Positions 19,308 through 25,751 of a DNA stretch of 64,000 nt are shown piece by piece. The notes beneath the pieces were generated by a model. It was not told where the DNA came from, made no database searches, and saw only the letters and a program-made list of their open reading frames with translations. Every line of letters starts with the position of its first letter. Position 1 is the first letter of the stretch. Origin of the DNA: Bdellovibrio sp. UBA4095 (GTDB lineage Bacteria > Bdellovibrionota > Bdellovibrionia > Bdellovibrionales > Bdellovibrionaceae); contig DFXZ01000008.1 of NCBI GenBank assembly GCA_002381805.1, positions 1 to 64,000 of the forward strand. Direction: 5' to 3'. A program made the position numbers and the translations under genes.

Positions 19308-19538
19308 CTACAGCGTGGTGAATACTGTGTAGAATGAAAAGACAAGAGCCACCAGGAAGGAACTAGTCATTGTTCCCCAAGCAATGGCCTTATAGAACTT
19401 GGCAATTTGCATAGCTGCGCGCGAATGAGTCCGCTCGGTTCGCAGCAAAGGAATCGGGGTTACTACCGTTTTGATGAACTGATGGCAGCAAAGACAAAAT
19501 AATAAAACCGAGATAAGACTGATAATTTCCTGTTCCAT
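19308..19538 (-). CDS. Small membrane protein, unknown
   Basis: I do not recognise this 76-residue protein. It has two hydrophobic helices (about 5-25 and 52-74) separated by a short basic loop, which is a believable small inner-membrane protein. The region before its ATG shows only a weak AAGAG. It starts just downstream of a terminator hairpin (19556-19594), so it would need its own promoter. Composition favours a real gene; the weak ribosome-binding site argues against. Confidence 0.5.
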   Translation of the reverse strand: MEQEIISLISVLLFCLCCHQFIKTVVTPIPLLRTERTHSRAAMQIAKFYKAIAWGTMTSSFLVALVFSFYTVFTTL

Positions 19539-19555
19539 ATAACACTCTTATCGGC

Positions 19556-19594
19556 AGGAAAAATCTCAACTTGAGACAGTCGTTAGTCGAGATT
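19556..19594 (-). terminator. Intrinsic terminator after the charged 121-residue gene
   Basis: The arms at 19562-19571 and 19585-19594 pair over 10 positions with one G-T wobble, and on the minus strand are followed by TTTCC directly after an AGATT arm. It begins two bases past the stop of the upstream minus-strand gene. Confidence 0.7.
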
Positions 19595-19595
19595 A

Positions 19596-19961
19596 TCAGG
19601 CTTTTTTATCGGGATCTGATGATTCTTTTTTGATGATATCTATTTCAGCAGTGACCTTAAACTTGTGATTCTCTACAAATTTAGAAGCTTCTTTCACAAA
19701 ATCGATCTTTTGAATAATGCCAACTATTTCTTTAGTCACTCGTTGCGTGACTTCCTCTTTAGATTTGCTGGCACTTTGCAAGAGCATATTCAGTGCTTCT
19801 TTCGGCAAACGCAGTTCTGATACATATGAACGCAAACTTTCTTCCGTCATGAAAGCTGCGCTGACCCCAGCGGTAAAAACTTTTTTTACCGTGTCGCCCA
19901 AAAGACCCTTGAGATCCGGAGATTCTTTATCATCCTTTTTCGAACTATCGTCAGACGCCAT
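19596..19961 (-). CDS. Charged conserved-looking protein, unknown
   Basis: The 121 residues have a Lys/Asp/Ser-rich start, a central amphipathic helical part (about 18-100) with VTQRVTKEIVGIIQKI, and a charged tail. I recognise no domain; the general look is of a soluble helical accessory protein. Its start overlaps the end of the START-like gene by 11 bases, so the two are cotranscribed and probably coupled. A terminator follows immediately. Confidence 0.75.
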   Translation of the reverse strand: MASDDSSKKDDKESPDLKGLLGDTVKKVFTAGVSAAFMTEESLRSYVSELRLPKEALNMLLQSASKSKEEVTQRVTKEIVGIIQKIDFVKEASKFVENHKFKVTAEIDIIKKESSDPDKKA

Positions 19962-20382
19962 AAAGTTGCTTTACCCTCTTGTGATAGCTACTGATCATAT
20001 TCGGCAAATTCACACTGACCAATGCATTTGCAATGGGGCCGGGAACAAACATACTGAATGTTGCCTCCACCGTGTAGGTAGCCCGAGTCTTACCAGCCTC
20101 ATCTTCCAACTTCCAAGAGCCGACTGAGGTTTTAAAAATGTCCCCGGAAGCGAACTCCCAAGTGATACTTTGGGACGGAGTTTCGGTCATCCACAAGCTG
20201 TATTTAAACGACTTCACAACTGCAACATTGTATTCGACAAGCTTACGATTGCCCTCGGTTTTAAGAACCTTGCACTTTTTCACTTCCGGAAGAAATTCGT
20301 GATATTTCTCGTAGTCAGAAATGATTGCAAAAAACTGTTCAGGGCTGCAGTTAAAAACTTCGGTGGTAGATGCTTTTGCCAT
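19951..20382 (-). CDS. START-like (SRPBCC) protein, RatA/Coq10 family
   Basis: A 143-residue single-domain protein of the polyketide cyclase/COQ10 type, with a hydrophobic ligand cavity. The family hallmarks are the opening SPEQFFAIISDYEKYHEFLPEVKKC, the central strand pairs, and the C-terminal long helix (ISSYHKRVKQLY). Relatives include RatA, described as blocking 70S formation, and the quinone-binding Coq10; the sequence does not choose between them. The next gene overlaps by 11 bases. Confidence 0.88.
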   Translation of the reverse strand: MAKASTTEVFNCSPEQFFAIISDYEKYHEFLPEVKKCKVLKTEGNRKLVEYNVAVVKSFKYSLWMTETPSQSITWEFASGDIFKTSVGSWKLEDEAGKTRATYTVEATFSMFVPGPIANALVSVNLPNMISSYHKRVKQLYGV

Positions 20383-20485
20383 AGTGGCTCTAGTTTGGCC
20401 CGGGATTTCGATGAGGTCAACTTAAGGGCTAGACCTTCAGATGCTTGAAGGTCTTATGTTACGCAACAACTTTTTTAAAACAGAA

Positions 20486-21100
20486 CTACTTCTTTTCCCC
20501 ACCGTTGATCATATCGGAAACCAATCCGGGTTCATCTCTTAATTCAGTCACAACCACACCGCCGATATGAAGAGCAACAAATCCCACAAAGAACCACATA
20601 GACAGCTCGTGCACTTCCTTAATCGAAGAAAAGGTGCTTTTTTCCCATCCTAGTTGCTCTTTAAACACTAGGATGAGTCCCGAGATGACCATCAAAGCGG
20701 TCATGACGTAAAATACGCGGTAAAGAAGATAAGCACCAAAGACATGGAGATTTCGCGTCTTAAACAAGTTGCGTAGACTTCTCTCTTGATCTTTCCCCCT
20801 GTTCAAAAAAGCAGCAACAAGCCTAAGCAGGAAAAATGCTCCCAAGGCATAGCCGAAATAAATATGCCAGTCCCAAAGCGGATCACGAATTGTAACGGCC
20901 ACTTTCCTTGCAAACTCAAAAGTGACGGGAGTTCCATTTTCCTGCATCATCCCTTCAATGAGTTTGGAATTCGTGCGCCAGCTTAACAAGGTCTTCCTTA
21001 GAAGAACTGTTAACAACAAACCTAAAATAAGAAAAGCATCTGCCCAATGCCACAGACGGATCACTAGAGGCTGATACTTTTTAAACTTAATCTGACTCAT
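20486..21100 (-). CDS. Cytochrome b561-type membrane protein
   Basis: A four-helix membrane cytochrome b. The 204 residues have helices at about 15-33, 78-97, 120-143 and 163-185. Candidate haem-ligand histidines lie in RLWHWAD, DWHIYFGYALG and HELSMWFFVGFVALH. It resembles the b subunits of hydrogenases and formate dehydrogenases and the b561 electron carriers, but no such partner gene is nearby. It follows the zinc-ribbon gene by 17 bases in the thioesterase-glpX operon. Confidence 0.85.
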   Translation of the reverse strand: MSQIKFKKYQPLVIRLWHWADAFLILGLLLTVLLRKTLLSWRTNSKLIEGMMQENGTPVTFEFARKVAVTIRDPLWDWHIYFGYALGAFFLLRLVAAFLNRGKDQERSLRNLFKTRNLHVFGAYLLYRVFYVMTALMVISGLILVFKEQLGWEKSTFSSIKEVHELSMWFFVGFVALHIGGVVVTELRDEPGLVSDMINGGEKK

Positions 21101-21117
21101 GATTCATTCTCCAAATT

Positions 21118-21411
21118 CTACTTCTTCTTAAATAAAGCTTCCGCGGCTGCACGCAAAGCGGCCGCCTTATCAACAACCTCACCCGCTCCGGATCGAGGAG
21201 TGAAATAATCGCAAAAATTAGCTCGATCTTTTTCACGAACGACATCTGCCGAAGGTTCTCGGCACTCGTTATAAGCTTTGGGATCGTAGAATTGACAATT
21301 CTTGCAGACATGCACATCAGAGCGACAGTGAGGACATTCTTCGCGTCGCCCGATAATGCCAGAATAAGTGAGTTCTTTATGGCAGTGAAAACAATTTAGC
21401 TTTGTATCCAA
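21118..21411 (-). CDS. Small zinc-ribbon protein, unknown
   Basis: A 97-residue soluble protein with two cysteine clusters. The first is a CFHC and CPHC ribbon at about 7-29. The second begins CKNCQFYD near 36 and includes further cysteines near 50 and 67. The C-terminal tail is Ala/Lys rich and helical. It probably binds zinc, and its role is unknown. It lies 3 bases after glpX and 17 before the cytochrome b gene, so it belongs to the same transcript. Confidence 0.85.
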   Translation of the reverse strand: MDTKLNCFHCHKELTYSGIIGRREECPHCRSDVHVCKNCQFYDPKAYNECREPSADVVREKDRANFCDYFTPRSGAGEVVDKAAALRAAAEALFKKK

Positions 21412-21414
21412 AAT

Positions 21415-22383
21415 TTAAACTTTCAGATGAGGTTTCTTTGACAGGTCATGGAAAGCTTCGATCGTTCGAATAGTTCCCGTGTTAGATCTCATCACGATGG
21501 AGTACGTCATCGCTTTATGTTCTGGTAAAAAGCGCACACCCTTCACGAGAGGGCCGTCGGTAACACCGGTCAAGATGAACATCACGCTACCTGAGGCCAG
21601 CTCGGCGATACTGTATTTCTTGTCAGGTGATGTGACTCCCATTTTGAATGCGCGTGCTTTTTCTTCTTCGTTTCTAAATTTCAAACGTCCTTGGAAATCG
21701 CCACCCATACATTGCATGGCCGCCGCCGAAATGACTCCTTCGGGAGCTCCACCTATTCCCAGCAAGAGATCAATACCCGTTTCCGGCCAAGCCGTCGCAA
21801 CCGCAGCTGCCACATCTCCGTCACCGATAAGGTTGATACGAGCGCCCGTTTTACGAGCTTCTGCAATTAGATCATTGTGACGAGGGCGATTCAAAATGAC
21901 GACCGTGACGTCTTTTACCGGCTTCCTCAGTGATTCGGCAACTCGGTGAATATTTTCAGTCGCGGAAAGATCAATATCAATTTTACCTTTGGCCGCAGGG
22001 CCACAGGCAATCTTATCCATATAAGTATCAGGAGCGTGCAAGAACTTTCCTTTTTCGGCCACAGCTATGACCGAAGTCGCTCCCCAGCCGCCAGTTGCAC
22101 AGATCGTAGTCCCCTCCAAGGGATCCAAGGCGATATCAAGAGAGGGAGCATCGGCACCATGGGTACCGACTTCTTCACCGATAAACAACATGGGAGCTTC
22201 ATCACGCTCACCTTCACCGATAACCACAGTTCCGTTCATGCGCACGCTATCAAAAGCCTTTCTCATGGCATCTACAGCCGCTGCATCCGCAGATTTTTCA
22301 TCTCCACGCCCCATCCAGCGCGCTGATGCAAGAGCGGCTGCCTCAGTAACTCGAACGAATTCTAAAGCCAGGTTTCTGTCCAT
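21415..22383 (-). CDS. glpX: Fructose-1,6-bisphosphatase class II (GlpX)
   Basis: Gluconeogenic phosphatase that hydrolyses fructose 1,6-bisphosphate. The 322 residues show GEGERDEAPMLFIGEEVG near 56-73, the metal site DPLEGTTICATGGWGATSVIA near 86-107, and GIGGAPEGVISAAAMQC, all typical of the lithium-sensitive class II enzyme. The start overlaps the upstream thioesterase gene by 22 bases. Gluconeogenesis would fit life on amino and fatty acids. Confidence 0.96.
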   Translation of the reverse strand: MDRNLALEFVRVTEAAALASARWMGRGDEKSADAAAVDAMRKAFDSVRMNGTVVIGEGERDEAPMLFIGEEVGTHGADAPSLDIALDPLEGTTICATGGWGATSVIAVAEKGKFLHAPDTYMDKIACGPAAKGKIDIDLSATENIHRVAESLRKPVKDVTVVILNRPRHNDLIAEARKTGARINLIGDGDVAAAVATAWPETGIDLLLGIGGAPEGVISAAAMQCMGGDFQGRLKFRNEEEKARAFKMGVTSPDKKYSIAELASGSVMFILTGVTDGPLVKGVRFLPEHKAMTYSIVMRSNTGTIRTIEAFHDLSKKPHLKV

Positions 22384-22772
22384 TTTTCACTCTCCATAGC
22401 CGTCTTCATTGAAGCCGGCAGTCTAAGTAATTTTAAATCAGGCCCCAGGGGGACATGCACTGTTTTGGCAACTGAACAGATTTCATCATTTCGGCCCCGT
22501 AAACGGTATTGAAAAATCAGGCGATTGCCCTCTGTTCGACCTTGCACTTCAATTTGTAGATTATCACCAAAAAAAGTCGGTTTTATGTGTTTAACCTGAG
22601 TTTCGAAAACTGCAAAATGACTCGCCGAGCCTGGGCTTTGATAATCGAGCAATCCTTTTGAATGTGCCCACCCAACCCTTGCTTCCTCGTAAAAGCGTAG
22701 ATAGTTGCTATGATGAACAATTCCCATCAAATCGGTTTCGTAAAACTGCACTTTATGGTGATGAATAAACAT
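22362..22772 (-). CDS. Acyl-CoA thioesterase, YbgC / 4-hydroxybenzoyl-CoA family
   Basis: Hot-dog fold thioesterase of 136 residues. The hallmark is YETDLMGIVHHSNYLRFYEEAR near 11-32, with the catalytic Asp. In E. coli the YbgC member is linked to Tol-Pal and phospholipid-related acyl-CoA turnover; here there are no tol genes in sight, and the neighbours are glpX downstream and the divergent pgsA upstream. It is the first gene of its operon. Substrate is unknown. Confidence 0.9.
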   Translation of the reverse strand: MFIHHHKVQFYETDLMGIVHHSNYLRFYEEARVGWAHSKGLLDYQSPGSASHFAVFETQVKHIKPTFFGDNLQIEVQGRTEGNRLIFQYRLRGRNDEICSVAKTVHVPLGPDLKLLRLPASMKTAMESEKWTETWL

Positions 22773-22848
22773 TGATTATTTCTATGCTCAATTGGTACTT
22801 TAAGTCTAGTGCGATCTCATCATTGTTAACCTTTGGACGGAGTCCAGC

Positions 22849-23409
22849 GTGCAAGTCACAGAATGGCAAAAAAACCTTCCGACCCGAATCACTTACAGTC
22901 GGATAGTGATGGCGCCTATAATTATAGCAGTTATGTGGCCGAATACTCTCCATTGGAACTTACTCGCCGCAGTCCTTTTCATTCTTTCTTCGATCACGGA
23001 TTATTACGACGGTTTTTTTGCACGAAAGTACGGAGTGGTCAGTAACTTTGGTAAGTTTATGGACCCTATTGCTGACAAAATACTCGTCACCAGCATTCTC
23101 GCTATGCTTCTATCTCAAGGAAAGATCGATGCCTGGATGGTCATTATTATCCTGGGACGAGATAACTTTATCGGGGGCATACGCTCGGTTGCTGCGGTCG
23201 ATCAAATAGTGATAGATGCCAAACCGGCCGGCAAGTGGAAGACCGCAATGCAAATGGTCGCCATTCCCCTTGTAATTATTGGAAACTGGGACCCTTACTT
23301 ACCGTATTTGGACAAAATCGGCTACGGAGTCTTGTGGGTCAGTGTGATATTGAGTATAACCAGCGGCATTGAGTATTATCGAGGATTTCTAAAAAACCGT
23401 AAAGGTTGA
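22849..23409 (+). CDS. pgsA: CDP-diacylglycerol-glycerol-3-phosphate 3-phosphatidyltransferase
   Basis: Makes phosphatidylglycerol phosphate in the inner membrane. The 186 residues contain the full CDP-alcohol phosphotransferase motif DG(x2)AR(x8)G(x3)D(x3)D at about 50-72. Several hydrophobic helices follow. The start is GTG 22849 after GGACGGAG with a 6-base spacer. The stop TGA shares a base with the ATG of a 49-residue membrane protein, so the two are coupled. It is divergent from the thioesterase gene across 76 bases. Confidence 0.95.
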   Translation: MQVTEWQKNLPTRITYSRIVMAPIIIAVMWPNTLHWNLLAAVLFILSSITDYYDGFFARKYGVVSNFGKFMDPIADKILVTSILAMLLSQGKIDAWMVIIILGRDNFIGGIRSVAAVDQIVIDAKPAGKWKTAMQMVAIPLVIIGNWDPYLPYLDKIGYGVLWVSVILSITSGIEYYRGFLKNRKG

Positions 23410-23558
23410 TGGATTATATGCTACTTCAGCTCACACCCAGTAACTGGTTTTTTATTTTCTTGGCGCTGCTACTCAGTAGTTATTTGAAAATAGCCTCGGT
23501 GAAGTCCCAGAAGCCCTATAGTGATCACGCGATCGTCGCGACAAGTCTGTTTCGTTAG
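23409..23558 (+). CDS. 49-residue membrane protein coupled to pgsA
   Basis: A short reading frame that begins on the last base of the pgsA stop (TGATG). It has an AAAGG ribosome-binding site 5 bases upstream and ends at TAG 23558. The product has a hydrophobic helix at about 12-28 (NWFFIFLALLLSSYL), then a polar tail with SVKSQKPYSDH. I do not recognise it. The overlap, ribosome-binding site and clean transmembrane composition are the support. It may assist the phosphatidylglycerol synthase or be an independent small membrane protein (inference). Confidence 0.6.
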   Translation: MDYMLLQLTPSNWFFIFLALLLSSYLKIASVKSQKPYSDHAIVATSLFR

Positions 23559-23572
23559 ACACATTAAAAATC

Positions 23573-23578
23573 TATAAT
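23573..23578 (+). promoter_or_regulatory. Candidate -10 box before the small secreted protein gene
   Basis: A perfect TATAAT lies 58 bases before ATG 23637, in the short gap after the 49-residue gene. The -35 region is poor (TTTCGT-like), so this is a tentative sigma-70 promoter. Confidence 0.4.
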
Positions 23579-23636
23579 TGGTCAGCACTCCCACATCCTC
23601 GATAGCCTCCGATCAAATCAAAAAATGGAGGTACTT

Positions 23637-23942
23637 ATGAAAACAGCATTATTGTTTGTCGCAATGACATTCTCTTTATCAGCTCATGCCCTGCAAAGCC
23701 ATTACGGGCAATTGACCTACTCAGGTGGTCAGTATGTTTGCACATATTCCAACCCAGGCCCTGCGAAAGACTTTAAATGGGTTATTTTTGATATGGAAAG
23801 ACGCCAAGGGAAAGTTGACAATAGAGAGTTCCAAGTTCGACAGAAGGTAGATGCCGTGGTTGCTGCCGGCGAGACCATTTCATTTCCATCAGGACTTCAC
23901 GCGCGCGATATCGGCCGTGCATGCAAGTTCCTAGCTCGCTAA
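23637..23942 (+). CDS. Small secreted protein, unknown
   Basis: A 101-residue exported protein. The signal peptide has a Lys start, a hydrophobic core and an AHA cleavage site near residue 17. The mature part is basic with two cysteines, one in QYVCTYSNPG and one near the C terminus (GRACKF), which could form a disulfide. ATG 23637 follows GGAGG at a 5-6 base spacing; an ATG four codons earlier sits before that site and is unlikely. I recognise no family. A bidirectional terminator follows. Confidence 0.85.
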   Translation: MKTALLFVAMTFSLSAHALQSHYGQLTYSGGQYVCTYSNPGPAKDFKWVIFDMERRQGKVDNREFQVRQKVDAVVAAGETISFPSGLHARDIGRACKFLAR

Positions 23943-23948
23943 AAAAAC

Positions 23949-23977
23949 AAAAAGGCTGTGCAGCGCACAGCCTTTTT
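23949..23977. terminator. Bidirectional intrinsic terminator
   Basis: AAAGGCTGTGC pairs with GCACAGCCTTT, with T-rich sequence on both sides (CTTTTTC on plus; CCTTTTTGTTTTTTT on minus). It sits between the small secreted protein gene and a convergent 30-codon frame, and supports transcription from both sides. Confidence 0.85.
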
Positions 23978-23998
23978 CTACAATATCACTTTTCTCTT

Positions 23999-24091
23999 TT
24001 AGCCCACCATTCTAAAAACAAAAAAAGCGACGATCCCACCGACGAATAAAACTGTCTCGAAAGTTCCTGTCTTCTTCTGATCACGATTCAC
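23999..24091 (-). CDS. 30-residue membrane miniprotein
   Basis: A frame of 30 codons plus stop that starts at GTG 24091, with a very strong ribosome-binding site (GGGGAGG, 4 bases away). The product has a charged start (NRDQKKTGTFE) and one hydrophobic helix (about 13-27) ending in FRMVG. The T-run of the bidirectional terminator follows its stop, which is what a real transcript would show. I know no family for it. GTG start and tiny size mean automatic callers would miss it. Confidence 0.55.
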   Translation of the reverse strand: MNRDQKKTGTFETVLFVGGIVAFFVFRMVG

Positions 24092-24321
24092 GGATACCTC
24101 CCCAGCTAACGTTCTGATCTTAATTTATTATATTTAAGTCCCTGGACCGAGCAAACTTTCAGATCAATTTCTACGTTTTTGACACAAAGATTTCTCAATA
24201 TCAGAAATAAAAAATGAATCTTTCACTTGATCTTGGGGAAAATTTTTTCTGGATTTTAATTATTTTTTTCCTAAAGTTTTAAAAAGCACTTCCTAAAAAG
24301 GTACTGGACTAAAAAAAGTCC

Positions 24322-24353
24322 TCACAAACACAGAGTTATGCTACGGTTTGTGA
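24322..24353 (+). promoter_or_regulatory. Inverted repeat abutting the start codon of the Hsp70-like gene
   Basis: TCACAAAC (24322-24329) and GTTTGTGA (24346-24353) are perfect complements separated by 16 bases, and the right arm ends directly against ATG 24354. No purine-rich ribosome-binding site is present in that place. In mRNA it could form a hairpin at the initiation region; in DNA it could be an operator. Confidence 0.45.
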
Positions 24354-25643
24354 ATGAACAGAGACACTTATCTATCTATTGATTTTGGAACGAGCAACTC
24401 TCTTGTGGGTGCTTACCACGACGGCCGCAGACACGAAGCTTTAGCTCTGGATCCTAAAGCATCTGATCCGAGTCTCTTACGCACATTGCTTTATTTCCCT
24501 CATCCCGATCTGTGTTACTACGGATCCGAAGCCATTGAACAGTACATCGAACAAGATATGGAAGGTCGCCTTTTCCGATCCTTTAAGTCACATCTACCAA
24601 ATAAGAACTACCTGGGAACGATTCTGGACAACCGAATCTTAACTTTGGAGAATATGATTGGCATTTTTTTGCTCGAACTCAAAAAACGAGCGGAAAAAGC
24701 CCTCGGAACCTCTGTCGAGCGAGCCGTCATCGGTCGACCGGCGCGCTATTCAATGGATCCAGTGTCTGATGAATTTGCCCTGCACCGAATGCAAAAGGCA
24801 GCTCACTTTGCTGGTTTTAAAGATGTGGTTTTTGTTCCGGAGCCGTTGGCAGCAGCCTTTGATTATCGGCGGCAACTCACTTCCGAAAAAATTGTCTTGA
24901 TTGGCGACTTCGGCGGCGGGACATCTGATTTTACCGTAATCAAATTGCGACCCGAAGGTTTTGCGAAACAAGATGTTTTAGCAATAGATGGATGCCCACT
25001 TGCCGGGGATACTTTGGACAGTGTTTTTATGAGTCATCGCTTGAACAATTATTTCGGCGCGAACTCCCGCTATCGCCTTCCGATGGGAAGCAACGTTCTC
25101 AGCATGCCCAAAGCAATCACCTTGAGATTAAACCATCCCGCTCACATCGTGCATCTTAAAGAAAAAGAGACTTACGAGTTTATCCGCGAAGTTAGAAAAT
25201 GCTCTTTAACTGCTCAAGATGCAGAGGCCGTGGAAAGACTGTTCATCTTGATTGAAGACCAACAGATATTTCCATTTTTCGAAGAGATCGAAAAAACCAA
25301 AAGAAATTTGTCGACTTCGGACAAATCCGAATTTGCTTTTGATTATCCCGGTCTGGAAATCAAAGAAAAGTTTACGGGACTTCAGTTTGAATCCTGGTCT
25401 GAAGACACCCGCGGAAAAATATTTCAATCACTTGACCAGTGTCTTTCGTCTGCTCAGCTTTCGGCGGCACAAGTGGATCTTGTTTGCTTAACAGGCGGAA
25501 CCGCAAAGGTTCCACTCATACAAGAAGAATTTAAAAAACGCTTCGGAGCGAGTCGCTTACAAACTCAATCTCATTTCCATTCGGTCTTGTCGGGCCTCAC
25601 TGAAGCTGCTGGTTTTATTGCGACGGGAAACTCACTTTTCTAA
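24354..25643 (+). CDS. Hsp70-family ATPase, YegD-like
   Basis: An actin-fold ATPase of 429 residues without the Hsp70 substrate-binding domain. It shows the phosphate-1 loop SIDFGTSNSLVGAY near residue 7, IGRPARYS near 123, VFVPEPLAAAFDY, the phosphate-2 loop IGDFGGGTSDFTVI near 183, and the adenosine motif LTGGTAKVPLIQEEF near 382. The layout matches E. coli YegD. There is no co-chaperone gene beside it. It lacks a Shine-Dalgarno sequence and has an inverted repeat against its start codon, suggesting unusual translation control. It is monocistronic, with an AT-rich 260-base upstream region. Confidence 0.9.
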   Translation: MNRDTYLSIDFGTSNSLVGAYHDGRRHEALALDPKASDPSLLRTLLYFPHPDLCYYGSEAIEQYIEQDMEGRLFRSFKSHLPNKNYLGTILDNRILTLENMIGIFLLELKKRAEKALGTSVERAVIGRPARYSMDPVSDEFALHRMQKAAHFAGFKDVVFVPEPLAAAFDYRRQLTSEKIVLIGDFGGGTSDFTVIKLRPEGFAKQDVLAIDGCPLAGDTLDSVFMSHRLNNYFGANSRYRLPMGSNVLSMPKAITLRLNHPAHIVHLKEKETYEFIREVRKCSLTAQDAEAVERLFILIEDQQIFPFFEEIEKTKRNLSTSDKSEFAFDYPGLEIKEKFTGLQFESWSEDTRGKIFQSLDQCLSSAQLSAAQVDLVCLTGGTAKVPLIQEEFKKRFGASRLQTQSHFHSVLSGLTEAAGFIATGNSLF

Positions 25644-25688
25644 GTGGTTTCCACCCACCCGGGGGCTTAAATAAGATGAAGTTTGCTT

Positions 25689-25715
25689 TAAGAACCTAAG
25701 CATCTGTGCCGATAA
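25689..25715 (+). promoter_or_regulatory. Likely FliA (sigma-28) promoter of the chemoreceptor gene
   Basis: TAAG at 25689-25692, then exactly 15 bases, then GCCGATAA at 25708-25715. The enterobacterial flagellar consensus is TAAA-N15-GCCGATAA, so the -10 is perfect and the -35 is three of four. It lies about 30 bases before the chemoreceptor start, which is the expected type of target gene. Confidence 0.75.
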
Positions 25716-25751
25716 CATGAGTCAACCACGTAACTGGAAGGAATGTTTCTC

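Noticed and set aside
20431..20454. A perfect 9-base hairpin between the cytochrome b561 and START-like genes
   Set aside because: It has no T-run on either strand, so I did not call it a terminator. It may still be a processing or regulatory structure.
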